64,000 nucleotides of DNA from Chloroflexota bacterium (GCA_013388685.1 JACAET010000061.1:1-64000), one strand, 5' to 3'. Positions 40,636-49,232 are shown, counted from the first letter of the stretch. Notes: generated from the letters alone by a model not told the origin. Numbers and translations: made by a program.

Positions 40636-43047
40636 ATGCGCGGAAATATCCAAGCCAGCCTGCTCAAACTTGCAGGATTGTTCCTTGTTCTTCAGGCGTC
40701 TCTTATCACCCTCTCGCCCATCGTGCGGGAGCGTTCCTGGGGGGCGGTCCCGCTATGGACACATTGGCTGGCGCTTCTGGTTTGGGGAATTCTCATCCTG
40801 CGGGTTCAGCGCGCGTTCGCTAAATCCCTGCCCGATGCCGATCCTTACCTTTTCCCTGTCGCGGCGTTTCTGAGCGGCTGGGGCATGCTCACCATCTGGA
40901 GATTGGAGCCCGCCTATGGCGCTCGTCAGGCGTTATGGCTTTTCCTGAGTGTGCTGGTCTTCATGGCGGGCATGCAACTTACCTCACTCAAATTTCTTCA
41001 AAGATATAAATACATCCTTCTGGTTGGAGGGCTGGGGCTTACCACGCTTACTTTGATTTTTGGAACCAGCCCCAGCGGGGTGGGTCCGCGTTTATGGCTG
41101 GGAGCGTGGAATATTTACTTCCAGCCTTCTGAGCCGCTTAAATTGATTTTGATTGTCTACCTCGCCGCCTATTTTTCCGACAAACTCCCGTATCGTTTGA
41201 AAATCGTTCACATTCTCTACCCGACGATGATCCTGGGTGGCATCATGATCCTGCTCTTGGCGGCTCAGCGCGATCTGGGAACCGCATCCATTTTTCTTGC
41301 CTTATACGCCATGATTGCCTATCTGGCGACGAATCGCAGGCGGCTGATTGTCATCAGCGTGCTCACGCTCGTTGTCATGGGAATTGCCGGTTATTATTTC
41401 GTGAACATCGTCCAGATCCGCGTTGAGACATGGCTCTATCCCTGGAACGACCCGCAGGGAGGCTCCTATCAGGTCATTCAATCTCTGATTGCCATTGCCA
41501 ACGGCGGCGTGGAAGGACGCGGACCAGGATTAGGGAATCCCGGACTTGTGCCGGTTGCTCTCTCGGATTTTGTTTATGCGGCAATCGCGGAGGAAACGGG
41601 TCTCATCGGGACGGTGGGCATGCTTGCCCTCTTCGGCATTCTCTTTGCCCGGGGCATACGCGCGGCTTTGCATGCCCCGGATATCTTCCGGCGCTTGCTT
41701 GCGGGAGGGGTTTCCGCCTATTTTGGGTTGCAAACCATTCTCATTGTGGGCGGCAATACCCGCCTCCTGCCATTGACCGGCGTCACCCTCCCGTTTGTTT
41801 CCTACGGCGGCTCGTCTCTCTTCACCTCGTTTACCGCATTACTGCTTTTACTGCTCGTTAGCAATCCTGTGGACGAAGAACCTGCGCCCCTCGAAAACCC
41901 CGCGCCGTTTTTTGCCCTTCATAGATTTCTGCTCCTGGGCTTGTTTGTTTGCGCGCTCTGCACAGGCTGGTGGGCTCTCGTGCGCGGTCCCGATCTTTTG
42001 TCGAGAACGGATAATCTCCGCCGCGTGATCGCAGAGAAGTATGTGCCGCGCGGCGCCATCCTGGACCGTTCCAATTCCCCCATCAGCGTGACGAGCGGTG
42101 CAGTCGGTTCCTTGCGGCGTCGTTACCTCTACACCGACCTTGCTCCGGTGGTGGGGTACAACGAAGCGACGTACGGGCAGGCTGGGCTCGAGAGCGCGTT
42201 GGACGGATACCTGCGCGGGCTTCAAGGAAGTCCCGCCTCGACGATCTGGCTCAATCGTCTGCTTTACGGCACATCCCCTCCGGGGTTGGATGTGCGCCTG
42301 AGCATTGACCTGCCTTTGCAATCCCGCGCTGATCATTTGATGATTGGCAAAAAAGGCGCGGTGATTCTCCTGGATGCCGGGAGCGGAGAAATTCTTGTCA
42401 TGGCATCCCATCCGACATTCGATGCAAACCGCCTGATCGAAACCGGCGCCGGGCTCCTTGCCGATCCGGATAAACCTTTGATCAACCGACCTGCACTGGG
42501 TCTGTATCCAACCGATACCGTCGTGCGGCCTTTTGCCGAGGCTTTATATGCATCCGCAAATCTCAGCCGGGAACAGTGGCAGACGGTTTATGAGAAGTTC
42601 GGATTTTTACGATCTCCGCCGTTGCAAATGGAAACGGTATCGTCGGTCAGCACCGCAGTCGAATTTTATGTTTCCCCGCTGCAAATGGCGCTGGCATCGG
42701 CGGCATTGTGCAATGGCGGCGAGGTTCCTGCGCCGCGCATTGTCCTGGCTGTGAACACGCCTCGCGAGGGCTGGGTGGTGCTTCCGGCGGAAGGAACACC
42801 TATGAAGGTGGGACAGCCGTCAGCGATGACCGAAGCGGCGTTGTCCTACGCCGTACAGGAAGGAAGTTTTTGGTCGTATATCGGTACGGCGCGGGACGAC
42901 GTTTCTTCAGTCACGTGGTTCATCGGCGGGACGTTGCCCTCCTGGCAGGCATCGCCTCTGACGCTTGTCCTTCTGCTGGAGGAGGATGATCCGTTGGAAG
43001 CGGGGAGGATTGGCGGGGAATTGTTGGGCGCTTTGACAAATCCCTAG
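40636..43047 (+). CDS. rodA: Fused SEDS glycosyltransferase (RodA/FtsW) and degenerate penicillin-binding-protein domain
   Basis: 803 residues. The first ~410 form a ten-helix SEDS domain that polymerises lipid II: QPSEPLKLILIVYLA, AAQRDLGTASIFLAL, AAIAEETGLIGTVG and GVTLPFVSYGGSS are intact. After another membrane helix comes a PbpA-like transpeptidase module (VPRGAILDRSNSPIS, then LPLQSRADHLMIG). The active-site SxxK reads T-D-T-V-V-R, with Thr628 and Arg631 in place of Ser and Lys, and the KTG motif reads Y-I-G-T-A (748-752). The module should therefore not cross-link or bind penicillin, and may only activate the SEDS part. In actinobacteria RodA and PbpA are separate neighbours. Confidence 0.88.
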   Translation: MRGNIQASLLKLAGLFLVLQASLITLSPIVRERSWGAVPLWTHWLALLVWGILILRVQRAFAKSLPDADPYLFPVAAFLSGWGMLTIWRLEPAYGARQALWLFLSVLVFMAGMQLTSLKFLQRYKYILLVGGLGLTTLTLIFGTSPSGVGPRLWLGAWNIYFQPSEPLKLILIVYLAAYFSDKLPYRLKIVHILYPTMILGGIMILLLAAQRDLGTASIFLALYAMIAYLATNRRRLIVISVLTLVVMGIAGYYFVNIVQIRVETWLYPWNDPQGGSYQVIQSLIAIANGGVEGRGPGLGNPGLVPVALSDFVYAAIAEETGLIGTVGMLALFGILFARGIRAALHAPDIFRRLLAGGVSAYFGLQTILIVGGNTRLLPLTGVTLPFVSYGGSSLFTSFTALLLLLLVSNPVDEEPAPLENPAPFFALHRFLLLGLFVCALCTGWWALVRGPDLLSRTDNLRRVIAEKYVPRGAILDRSNSPISVTSGAVGSLRRRYLYTDLAPVVGYNEATYGQAGLESALDGYLRGLQGSPASTIWLNRLLYGTSPPGLDVRLSIDLPLQSRADHLMIGKKGAVILLDAGSGEILVMASHPTFDANRLIETGAGLLADPDKPLINRPALGLYPTDTVVRPFAEALYASANLSREQWQTVYEKFGFLRSPPLQMETVSSVSTAVEFYVSPLQMALASAALCNGGEVPAPRIVLAVNTPREGWVVLPAEGTPMKVGQPSAMTEAALSYAVQEGSFWSYIGTARDDVSSVTWFIGGTLPSWQASPLTLVLLLEEDDPLEAGRIGGELLGALTNP

Positions 43048-43068
43048 CGCATCCGCTCGAAGAAATTG

Positions 43069-43099
43069 AAAAGAGTCAGGCAGACGCCTGACTCTTTTT
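43069..43099. terminator. Bidirectional terminator between the SEDS cluster and the ferredoxin gene
   Basis: AAAAGAGTCAGGC and GCCTGACTCTTTTT flank AGAC. The A-run before and T-run after make it work for both converging transcripts. Confidence 0.9.
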
Positions 43100-43116
43100 G
43101 AACTTTGTGACGAGTG

Positions 43117-43527
43117 TTACACGCCGGTGTCGGTGTCTTTGGCGCTATATCCAGGTCCGCTTTTGAAGAATTCATAGTTCGCTTGAATATCGGGCGTGAG
43201 GTCAACCACTTCTCCGGCTTCGAGTTGTTTGACGGTATCGAGGACCACCTTTTTGCCGTGGTGATTGGTGCCTTCATAATGACCAGTCAGTCCGATACGG
43301 CTGATGTACTCGCCGCCCTTGGCGGTGTATGCCGAGGGGACCTCATCTTCGGGGAAGATGGCGGCGTAAGGGCATTCTGGTACGCATGCGCCGCAGTCAA
43401 TGCAGGTGTCGGGGTCAATGTAGATCCAGGGCCATTCGTTGACGGGACCGGGTACCATACATTCCACAGGGCATACTTCGATACACCCGCGGTCGCGAAT
43501 GCACAAGCTGGTGATAATGTGGGTCAT
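43117..43527 (-). CDS. Ferredoxin, FdxA-like (3Fe-4S / 4Fe-4S)
   Basis: 136 residues. The N-terminal 60 carry Cys9, Cys15, Cys19, Cys23 and then CIDCGACVPECP (Cys42, 45, 48 and 52), the layout of seven- or eight-iron bacterial ferredoxins. A ~75-residue C-terminal extension (ISRIGLTGHYEGTNHHGKKV onward) is longer than in FdxA of actinobacteria. It is a soluble low-potential electron carrier; its partner is not in the window. An AAGGAG site and a promoter precede it. Confidence 0.9.
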   Translation of the reverse strand: MTHIITSLCIRDRGCIEVCPVECMVPGPVNEWPWIYIDPDTCIDCGACVPECPYAAIFPEDEVPSAYTAKGGEYISRIGLTGHYEGTNHHGKKVVLDTVKQLEAGEVVDLTPDIQANYEFFKSGPGYSAKDTDTGV

Positions 43528-43571
43528 GGAGAATCTCCTTTTGGGATTGTGAATGAACGGGAAACGCTTAT

Positions 43572-43599
43572 ATTATATCTTGCTTCATTTTTCGGGCAA
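43572..43599 (-). promoter_or_regulatory. Promoter of the ferredoxin gene
   Basis: TTGCCC (43594-43599), a 16-base spacer and a perfect TATAAT (43572-43577) on the minus strand, about 45 bases before the ATG. Confidence 0.65.
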
Positions 43600-43625
43600 G
43601 GTGTACTTTGTCACGCTGGGGGAGT

Positions 43626-44228
43626 TTATCGGTTGAATTTTTCCGCCACTGCCTCCCAGTTGACCACGTTCCACCATGCAGCGACGTAATCGGGACGGCG
43701 GTTTTGGTAGTTCAGATAGTAGGCGTGTTCCCAAACGTCAATGCCGAGGATGGGGGTCATGCCTTCGGACAGCGGACTATCCTGATTGGCTGTGGAAACG
43801 ACCGCCAGCCCGTTCCCTTTTTTGACCAGCCATGCCCAGCCGGAGCCGAAACGCCCGATGGCGGCTTTGGTAAACTCGTCCTTGAACGCATCGAACGACC
43901 CGAAGGTTGAATTGATTGCCTTTGCCAGTTCTCCACCGGGAACGCCCCCGGCGTTCGGTCCCATGATTTCCCAGAACAGGTTGTGATTGTGCGTGCCGCC
44001 CCCATGATTGCGGATGACGGTCCTTACGGACTCCGGCACTGCATTCAGATCACTCAGCAGTTCTTCGAGCGATTTGCCTGCCAGTTCGGGGGTCTTTTCG
44101 ATTGCATTATTAAGATTGGTGATGTAGGTCTGATGATGCTTGGTGTGGTGAATCTCCATTGTGCGCGTGTCAATGTAAGGCTCGAGCGCGTCATAGGCAT
44201 AGGGTAGTTTGGGTAATTCAAAAGCCAT
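43626..44228 (-). CDS. sodA: Superoxide dismutase, Fe/Mn family
   Basis: 200 residues, the usual length. It converts superoxide to peroxide and oxygen. Metal ligands are His27 in [12 protein letters not shown], the His in [15 protein letters not shown], and Asp and His in [21 protein letters not shown]. The GSGWAWLV and QDSPL segments are also typical. Mn versus Fe use cannot be told reliably. The leader of about 60 bases contains a perfect palindrome. Confidence 0.95.
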   Translation of the reverse strand: MAFELPKLPYAYDALEPYIDTRTMEIHHTKHHQTYITNLNNAIEKTPELAGKSLEELLSDLNAVPESVRTVIRNHGGGTHNHNLFWEIMGPNAGGVPGGELAKAINSTFGSFDAFKDEFTKAAIGRFGSGWAWLVKKGNGLAVVSTANQDSPLSEGMTPILGIDVWEHAYYLNYQNRRPDYVAAWWNVVNWEAVAEKFNR

Positions 44229-44256
44229 TTTTTCTCTCCTTTTGATGTTCGAATTG

Positions 44257-44274
44257 ATCTGCCCCCGGGCAGAT
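44257..44274. promoter_or_regulatory. Palindrome ATCTGCCC-CC-GGGCAGAT in the sodA leader
   Basis: Perfect eight-base arms around a two-base centre, downstream of the expected transcription start and 28 bases before the sodA ATG. The short centre makes an RNA hairpin unlikely, so a protein-binding site is the simpler reading. Confidence 0.55.
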
Positions 44275-44295
44275 TGGGTCCTGCGTGCTGAAAAA

Positions 44296-44324
44296 ATTGT
44301 AGCCTTTCAACGGGGAGGTGTCAA
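44296..44324 (-). promoter_or_regulatory. Consensus promoter of sodA
   Basis: TTGACA (44319-44324), a 17-base spacer and TACAAT (44296-44301) on the minus strand, giving a leader of about 60 bases. Confidence 0.8.
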
Positions 44325-44352
44325 GAAAGATATTCGAAACCCGCCTTCGAGT

Positions 44353-45120
44353 CTATTTCCAGAGGAAGAACAAAGGCTCGACCTGCGGCAATTCGATGGT
44401 CGCGCTGGCTGGGTGCGCTGTTCCACAGGGGTTGAGAATGCAATTACAGCCGGTATCCATTGTGTTGCTGGCGCAGGAAACCGACGCATAGGAGACCTCC
44501 CATGTGCCGACCAGATTGGATGGCACATATGCGTAAAATCTGCCCTCTGCATCCGTCACTGCGTCGGTTCTTCTCGTGCCTTGTATGACGGCGAACCCGA
44601 TCCCGCTGACGGGTGTGCCAAGTTCCGTCTCGACTACTCCGGTCACCAGCTGGACGTCAACAGGTTCAATGATCGGTATGGCGGTCCTTTCATACGTCGC
44701 AAGCACGACGTTCGAATTTACCCAGCCTTCGATGCCTTCAGCGTTGACCACCTTCAGCCATTCCCCGCCAGGCGCCTGTCCGAGCAATAACAAGCGGGAG
44801 TTTTGCGGCATCACGCGGCTGACTTTGAACAGTGTGCCGGGATTGGTGCGCAGGTTGACATTCTCTACGGCTGTGTAAACGTACACCTCTGCAAACTTCT
44901 CGGGTGTGGCGCCGGCGGGCGCGGCGGGTTGAGTTGGTGCAGTCGTGTTCGTGGCGGGCGGGGCATTTTTTGTCATCGCCGTCAGCGTTTGAGTTACTGC
45001 AGTTTCCACATCGGGCGCCGCCGGGGTTTCGAACACGGTTACCTGACTGCTGCAAGCGAGACTCAAGGCGACCGCCAGGACAATCATGATCCAAACGTTG
45101 GAGTATCTTGGTGCTTTCAT
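44353..45120 (-). CDS. Lipoprotein with SH3b domain and carboxypeptidase-regulatory-like domain
   Basis: 255 residues. Lipobox LSLAC (Cys23), a Thr/Ala/Pro linker, an SH3b domain (AVENVNLRTNPGTLFKVSRV, then EWLKVVNAEGIEGWVNSNVV) and a C-terminal Ig-like region (GVVETELGTPVSGIGFAVIQ, TDAEGRFYAYVPSNLVGTWE) with four Cys in ASVSCASNTMDTGCNCILNPC. It is surface-anchored and probably binds the cell wall. A GATAAT sequence lies only three bases before the ATG and 17 bases from a TTGTCG; if that is the promoter the ATG would be too close, so the real promoter is uncertain. Confidence 0.82.
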   Translation of the reverse strand: MKAPRYSNVWIMIVLAVALSLACSSQVTVFETPAAPDVETAVTQTLTAMTKNAPPATNTTAPTQPAAPAGATPEKFAEVYVYTAVENVNLRTNPGTLFKVSRVMPQNSRLLLLGQAPGGEWLKVVNAEGIEGWVNSNVVLATYERTAIPIIEPVDVQLVTGVVETELGTPVSGIGFAVIQGTRRTDAVTDAEGRFYAYVPSNLVGTWEVSYASVSCASNTMDTGCNCILNPCGTAHPASATIELPQVEPLFFLWK

Positions 45121-45355
45121 TGGATTATCTCTTGGTAGGCATTATTCGACAACGGAAATGTTCGTGTGTATTTGACGTGTCGGTCTGCCTCGAGGTTCCC
45201 ATAACGCCGGACTTCGGTACGAAAATGGATGGCGCATCCGCCGGTCTATTGTCGCGCCGCGGTCATGCCAGCCGAGTCGTCGAAATCTAATGCGATGTAT
45301 ATGATTTCGTGCTACTCTAAGGTTGGAACAGGTCGGTTCCGGAAAGGAGCATGCC

Positions 45356-45643
45356 ATGACCGACTGGGACTCGATCGTCGAATCGATTCATAACGCCATG
45401 CAGGCTGTCGACCAGGCGCACGAAGCCGCCAATGGTCTGCGCGGACATGCGACGCCTGAAGCCTTCGACGAATTTCGCTCGAAGCTGGATGAACTTACCG
45501 AACACCTGACCAGGCTGAAAACCGTCCTCGATCATCAGGAAGCCTTTGCTCTTGATGAACTGGCAGATTGGCTCAGCGCGGCATTCGGAGGAGGGCGCCC
45601 CGAATATCGTCGCACACCGCGCATGGAGTCCAACCCCGATTGA
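45356..45643 (+). CDS. Small helical protein, unrecognised
   Basis: 95 residues from the ATG at 45356, six bases after AAGGAG. The first 75 residues are helical with heptad-like spacing (DSIVESIHNAMQAVDQAHEA, FDEFRSKLDELTEHLTRLKT) and the tail is Arg/Gly-rich. It has no membrane segment. It lies 42 bases before the EamA gene, which has its own -10 box. The 235-base gap upstream shows no gene and no clear promoter. Confidence 0.6.
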   Translation: MTDWDSIVESIHNAMQAVDQAHEAANGLRGHATPEAFDEFRSKLDELTEHLTRLKTVLDHQEAFALDELADWLSAAFGGGRPEYRRTPRMESNPD

Positions 45644-45673
45644 GCATCCTCCGTGCGCGGCATCGTTCAGCGG

Positions 45674-45679
45674 TAAAAT
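45674..45679 (+). promoter_or_regulatory. TAAAAT -10 box six bases before the EamA start
   Basis: TAAAAT ends six bases before the ATG at 45686; there is no ribosome-binding site and no clear -35 box. It fits the leaderless pattern seen at other genes in the window. Confidence 0.45.
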
Positions 45680-45685
45680 CAGCGG

Positions 45686-46612
45686 ATGACCGAAGAACAT
45701 CCCCGCCTCCTCCTGCCCCTGAGTCTGTTGGTTGCCATCCTGGCTGTCTCCACCGCCTCGATCTTTATCCGCTTTGCGCAATCGGACGGCGCGCCGTCGC
45801 TGGTCATCGCCTCTTTGCGGCTGACATTTGCCACATTGTTGCTCGCTCCTGTGGCATGGACGCGCCATCGTGCCGAGATTCGAAATTTAACCGCAAAACA
45901 ATTTGTCCTGGGAGGGCTATCTGGTATATTCCTTGCCGTCCATTTTGCCACGTGGATTTCCTCCCTCGAATACACGTCGGTGGCAAGTTCGGTGGTGTTT
46001 GTTTCCACGGGTCCGCTTTGGGTGGCGTTGTTTTCTCCGTTGATGTTGAACGAAAAGTTGACGCGCGCGGCGCTCGTCGGATTGGGATTGGCGGTTTTGG
46101 GCGGAACAGTGATCGGGTTGTCCGACGCGTGCGTCATCCGAAACGGACTCCAATGCCCGGATTTAAGTCAGGTTATGCAGGGGCGCGCCATGTGGGGCAA
46201 CTTCCTTGCCTTGGCGGGCGCGTGGGCGGTGACGGGCTATCTCATCCTCGGAAGAAAGTTGCGCGCGGGGATGTCGCTTGTGCCTTATATCTTTCTGGTG
46301 TATGGCATGGCGGCGGTCACGTTGCTCGTCATCATGTTCGCGGCGGGACATTCGCCTCTTGGGCTTGAGGGGAAGACGTACGGCTGGATCTTTTTGCTGG
46401 CGGCGGTGCCGCAACTGATCGGGCACTCGACCTACAATTGGACGTTGCGTTATCTGCCCGCTGCGTTCGTCGCGGTGACCACGCTGGGCGAGCCCATTGG
46501 CTCCGCAATTCTGGCTTACTTCATCCTGAATGAAACCCCATCCGTCGCAACCATCGCCGGCGGTATTTTGATATTGTTCGGTATTTATCTCGCTTCGCGG
46601 ACGAAACCATGA
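45686..46612 (+). CDS. EamA/DMT family transporter
   Basis: 308 residues with ten membrane helices in two repeated EamA halves (SLLVAILAVSTASIFIRFAQ ... LRLTFATLLLAPVAW, and later GNFLALAGAWAVTGYLILGR ... ITLLVI-type helices, EPIGSAILAYFILNE). It is a drug/metabolite-type permease of unknown substrate. Its stop overlaps the start of the YbaK-family gene as ATGA. Confidence 0.9.
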   Translation: MTEEHPRLLLPLSLLVAILAVSTASIFIRFAQSDGAPSLVIASLRLTFATLLLAPVAWTRHRAEIRNLTAKQFVLGGLSGIFLAVHFATWISSLEYTSVASSVVFVSTGPLWVALFSPLMLNEKLTRAALVGLGLAVLGGTVIGLSDACVIRNGLQCPDLSQVMQGRAMWGNFLALAGAWAVTGYLILGRKLRAGMSLVPYIFLVYGMAAVTLLVIMFAAGHSPLGLEGKTYGWIFLLAAVPQLIGHSTYNWTLRYLPAAFVAVTTLGEPIGSAILAYFILNETPSVATIAGGILILFGIYLASRTKP

Positions 46613-47106
46613 CACAGTTGCCTGCCCATACATATCTTGACGAACGAAAGATTCCCTACACGCGGAAGAGTTTTCCACCCGAAACCGAAAAGGGCGCGGC
46701 GAATGTGGCTCGTGTCCTGGGCATTGCCGAACGTCAGGCGGTGAAAACGTTGATCTTTCAGGTTGTGGATACGGGCGAGTGCGTGCTGGTCATGCTGGGC
46801 GCCGACCAAAACGCCGTTTCGGGCAATCTCAAAAAAGCGATCGGCTCGCGTAACATCAAAATGGCTGACCCCGAGGCAGTGAAGCGAACGACGGGATATG
46901 TGATCGGCTCGATCCCCGCCTTTGGCTGGCAGCCGGAGGGATTCCGCTCCTTCCTCGAAGCGAGTCTTGTCAATGAACCCATCCTCGGCACGGGCGCGGG
47001 TCAATGGGGCGAGGAGATCATGATCACGCCGGAGAATCTCATCAAAGCCAGCGGCGCGCTGGTGGTCAATTTGACAGAGAGGGAGAAACCGGTGTTTTCC
47101 GAATGA
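46609..47106 (+). CDS. YbaK/EbsC family aminoacyl-tRNA deacylase
   Basis: 165 residues matching the YbaK/ProRS-INS fold: YLDERKIPYTRKSFPPETEK, AERQAVKTLIFQVVDTGECV, VLMLGADQNAV-like text, SRNIKMADPEAVKRTTGYVI and GSIPAFGW. Such enzymes hydrolyse mischarged Cys-, Ala- or Pro-type tRNAs. The archaeal/eukaryotic-type ProRS in this window lacks the bacterial editing insert, so a free-standing deacylase is functionally reasonable. It overlaps the EamA gene by four bases. Confidence 0.88.
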   Translation: MTQLPAHTYLDERKIPYTRKSFPPETEKGAANVARVLGIAERQAVKTLIFQVVDTGECVLVMLGADQNAVSGNLKKAIGSRNIKMADPEAVKRTTGYVIGSIPAFGWQPEGFRSFLEASLVNEPILGTGAGQWGEEIMITPENLIKASGALVVNLTEREKPVFSE

Positions 47107-47123
47107 CTTTTATGAGGTCCGAA

Positions 47124-47462
47124 ATGAAACTTGTCGAGATGGCTTACTTCACAGACGCTGTTAATGGAATGGCGGAATTTTATCGAACGCTATTGGGTAG
47201 TGAGCCTGTAACAAGGTCGAATGACATGGCGATCTTCATGATTGGTGAAACAAAGATATTCATCCACCGCACCTATGAATCCGCCGAGGGGGACCTGCCT
47301 CCCGAAAATCATATCGCTTACAACGTGGACGATGTGGATGCGGTCTGTAAATCTTTGAGCGAACAAGGTTTGAAGATCGAATTCGCTCCCAGGGATTATT
47401 ATTGGGGGCGGTCAACATATCTGCGCGACCCGGACGGCCATCTGATCGAAATAACGGCTTGA
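47124..47462 (+). CDS. VOC family (glyoxalase-like) protein
   Basis: 112 residues. The beta-alpha-beta-beta-beta units of the vicinal-oxygen-chelate fold are visible: VEMAYFTDAVNGMAEFYRTL, AIFMIGETKIFIHRTYE, NHIAYNVDDVDAVCKSLSEQ and STYLRDPDGHLIEITA, with His and Glu in metal-ligand positions. The substrate is unknown. The ATG at 47124 has GAGG seven bases upstream; an ATG at 47103 overlapping the previous stop codon is an alternative that would add seven residues. Confidence 0.82.
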   Translation: MKLVEMAYFTDAVNGMAEFYRTLLGSEPVTRSNDMAIFMIGETKIFIHRTYESAEGDLPPENHIAYNVDDVDAVCKSLSEQGLKIEFAPRDYYWGRSTYLRDPDGHLIEITA

Positions 47463-47485
47463 CCGCAGGTTCGAAAGGAAAGCGC

Positions 47486-48160
47486 ATGGACATTAAACAA
47501 TTGGCACGAACAGCCTGCACGCGTTTCTTCTCGGCAATTCCCGCGCTCGGATTAATATTCTTCCTCCCTGCCGGCACGTTCGATTACTGGCAGGCGTGGC
47601 TGTACATGGCGCTTCTGTTCACTCCCATGTTTTTTCTGATGCGATATCTGATCAAGAACGACCCCGCCCTGTTGGAACGACGCATGAAGATGAAGGAAAA
47701 AGCGGCTGAACAGAGTCTGATCATCAAGCTCTCCTACATGTATTTCCTTGCCACCTTCCTCCTGCCCGGCTTCGACAGGCGCTTTGGGTGGTCGAATGTT
47801 CCCCTCTGGCTCGTGCTGTTTGCCGACGCGCTAGTCCTTGCGGGGTATATCCTGGTTATGCTGGTCTTCAAGGAAAACAGTTACGCCGCACGCACGGTTG
47901 AAGTGGAGGAGGGGCAGAAGGTCATTGATACGGGACCCTATGCTGTGGTCCGCCACCCGATGTATGTAGGTGTTGGGTTGTTATATGTCCTGACCCCGCC
48001 GGCGCTCGGTTCGGCGTGGGCGATGATTCCCGCCATTTTTCTGATCCCGCTTTTGATCGCCAGGATCGTCAGCGAAGAGAGGATACTGGCGAAGGAATTA
48101 AAGGGTTACACAGAATACCAACAGAAAGTAAGGTATCGGTTGCTACCGGGGGTGTGGTGA
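47486..48160 (+). CDS. Isoprenylcysteine carboxyl methyltransferase family membrane protein
   Basis: 224 residues with five membrane helices and the ICMT/PEMT catalytic signature VIDTGPYAVVRHPMYVGVGL followed by EERILAKELKGYTEYQQKVRYRLLPGVW. These enzymes methylate lipids or small molecules with S-adenosylmethionine in the membrane. The bacterial role is not known. AAAGGAAAG precedes the ATG. The gene ends one base before the convergent C45 gene. Confidence 0.87.
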   Translation: MDIKQLARTACTRFFSAIPALGLIFFLPAGTFDYWQAWLYMALLFTPMFFLMRYLIKNDPALLERRMKMKEKAAEQSLIIKLSYMYFLATFLLPGFDRRFGWSNVPLWLVLFADALVLAGYILVMLVFKENSYAARTVEVEEGQKVIDTGPYAVVRHPMYVGVGLLYVLTPPALGSAWAMIPAIFLIPLLIARIVSEERILAKELKGYTEYQQKVRYRLLPGVW

Positions 48161-48161
48161 T

Positions 48162-49211
48162 CTATCGCCGATACGGCTCGAGTTGATATTCGGCGTACTC
48201 CGTCTCGCAGGCGTGACCGCGTCCGATCCACGCTTTGAGCGTTTCCACCTGGATGATGATGCTGAAAACGGTTTGGGTTTCCAGCCCGTGTTTGCAAATG
48301 GACGTAGGATACCCGGCGTGATCCGCCAGCAGTGTGCGGAAGAGTTCGGGGGTGAGTTTGCCGTAGTTTTGGCGGAGCAGGTATTCAGCCCGGTTGTGGC
48401 GGATGATCGAGTTGGCGTTCACGCTTCGGTCCCGTTCGAAGCGGCGCATGGAAGGGGCAACGTAATGATTGGCGTGTGCCATTACATCGTCTTTGATGTA
48501 GATCGCCTCCATGTCCGTTGCCGAGCCTTCCATCGAATAGACTTCGCCGCTCCCGTCCGCAAGGACATTGTTGTAACTGGATGCGCGACTCGGAAGCAGA
48601 CAGTGCGTCATCGCTTCGCTCAGGGTGCGCGACCCCAAAATGGCGCGGACAACGAGCAGGCGCGGCACACCGGGACGCACGTCGTTGCTATCGAGTTGAT
48701 TGCCGGTCAGGCTGATCTTGGCGGCGTTGTATCCCGCGCTGATGGCAATGCCGCCTACCGAAACGCCAAGAAATTCCGGCTCGCTTCCCGCCTGAATTTT
48801 GAGAATCACCAGCAATTCTTCGGTTTTGGGTAGGAGGTCGTTCGTATGCGCGATCAGGGTCGTGCCGTCGGCGGTGGCTTTGCCGCGCGCCGACATATCG
48901 GTACAGCCATGCCAGGCGAAACTCTCCCAAAGTTCCTCGCACATGGTGAGAAAAACCTCATCGAACGGAACCTGCGCGCCTTTGGCAATGCCTTCGAGTT
49001 CTTCGATGTACTGCGGATACACCGCGCGGCTGTGGGCAAGATAGATCCTGCTCTGGTCGAGCATTGCTTCCCACGTGACGCCCGGCGGCAGTTCGTCCCG
49101 CAAACCGGCAAACATGGATTGAATCCGTTCCCTGCATTGCTCGCCAATCTGGCGTCCGACTTCGCGGTGCGTCCCGCGCGCTTCGATGATGGGGATGGGA
49201 ATATTGGGCAT
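48162..49211 (-). CDS. C45 family autoproteolytic acyltransferase/hydrolase
   Basis: 349 residues from the ATG at 49211. It matches the peptidase C45 family (acyl-CoA:6-aminopenicillanate acyltransferase type, Ntn fold): [33 protein letters not shown], and the processing site [14 protein letters not shown], where Cys103 would become the N-terminal nucleophile after self-cleavage, then [11 protein letters not shown]. Family members transfer or hydrolyse acyl chains on small amides. The substrate is unknown. An upstream in-frame TTG at 49214 is less likely. Confidence 0.88.
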   Translation of the reverse strand: MPNIPIPIIEARGTHREVGRQIGEQCRERIQSMFAGLRDELPPGVTWEAMLDQSRIYLAHSRAVYPQYIEELEGIAKGAQVPFDEVFLTMCEELWESFAWHGCTDMSARGKATADGTTLIAHTNDLLPKTEELLVILKIQAGSEPEFLGVSVGGIAISAGYNAAKISLTGNQLDSNDVRPGVPRLLVVRAILGSRTLSEAMTHCLLPSRASSYNNVLADGSGEVYSMEGSATDMEAIYIKDDVMAHANHYVAPSMRRFERDRSVNANSIIRHNRAEYLLRQNYGKLTPELFRTLLADHAGYPTSICKHGLETQTVFSIIIQVETLKAWIGRGHACETEYAEYQLEPYRR

Positions 49212-49232
49212 CAAAAATCGCCTTCCCGCCTG

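Noticed and set aside
45124..45152. TTGTCG-17-GATAAT as the promoter of the SH3 lipoprotein gene
   Set aside because: Spacing is ideal, but the -10 box ends only three bases before the ATG, which would start transcription inside the gene; the next in-frame ATG would destroy the signal peptide.
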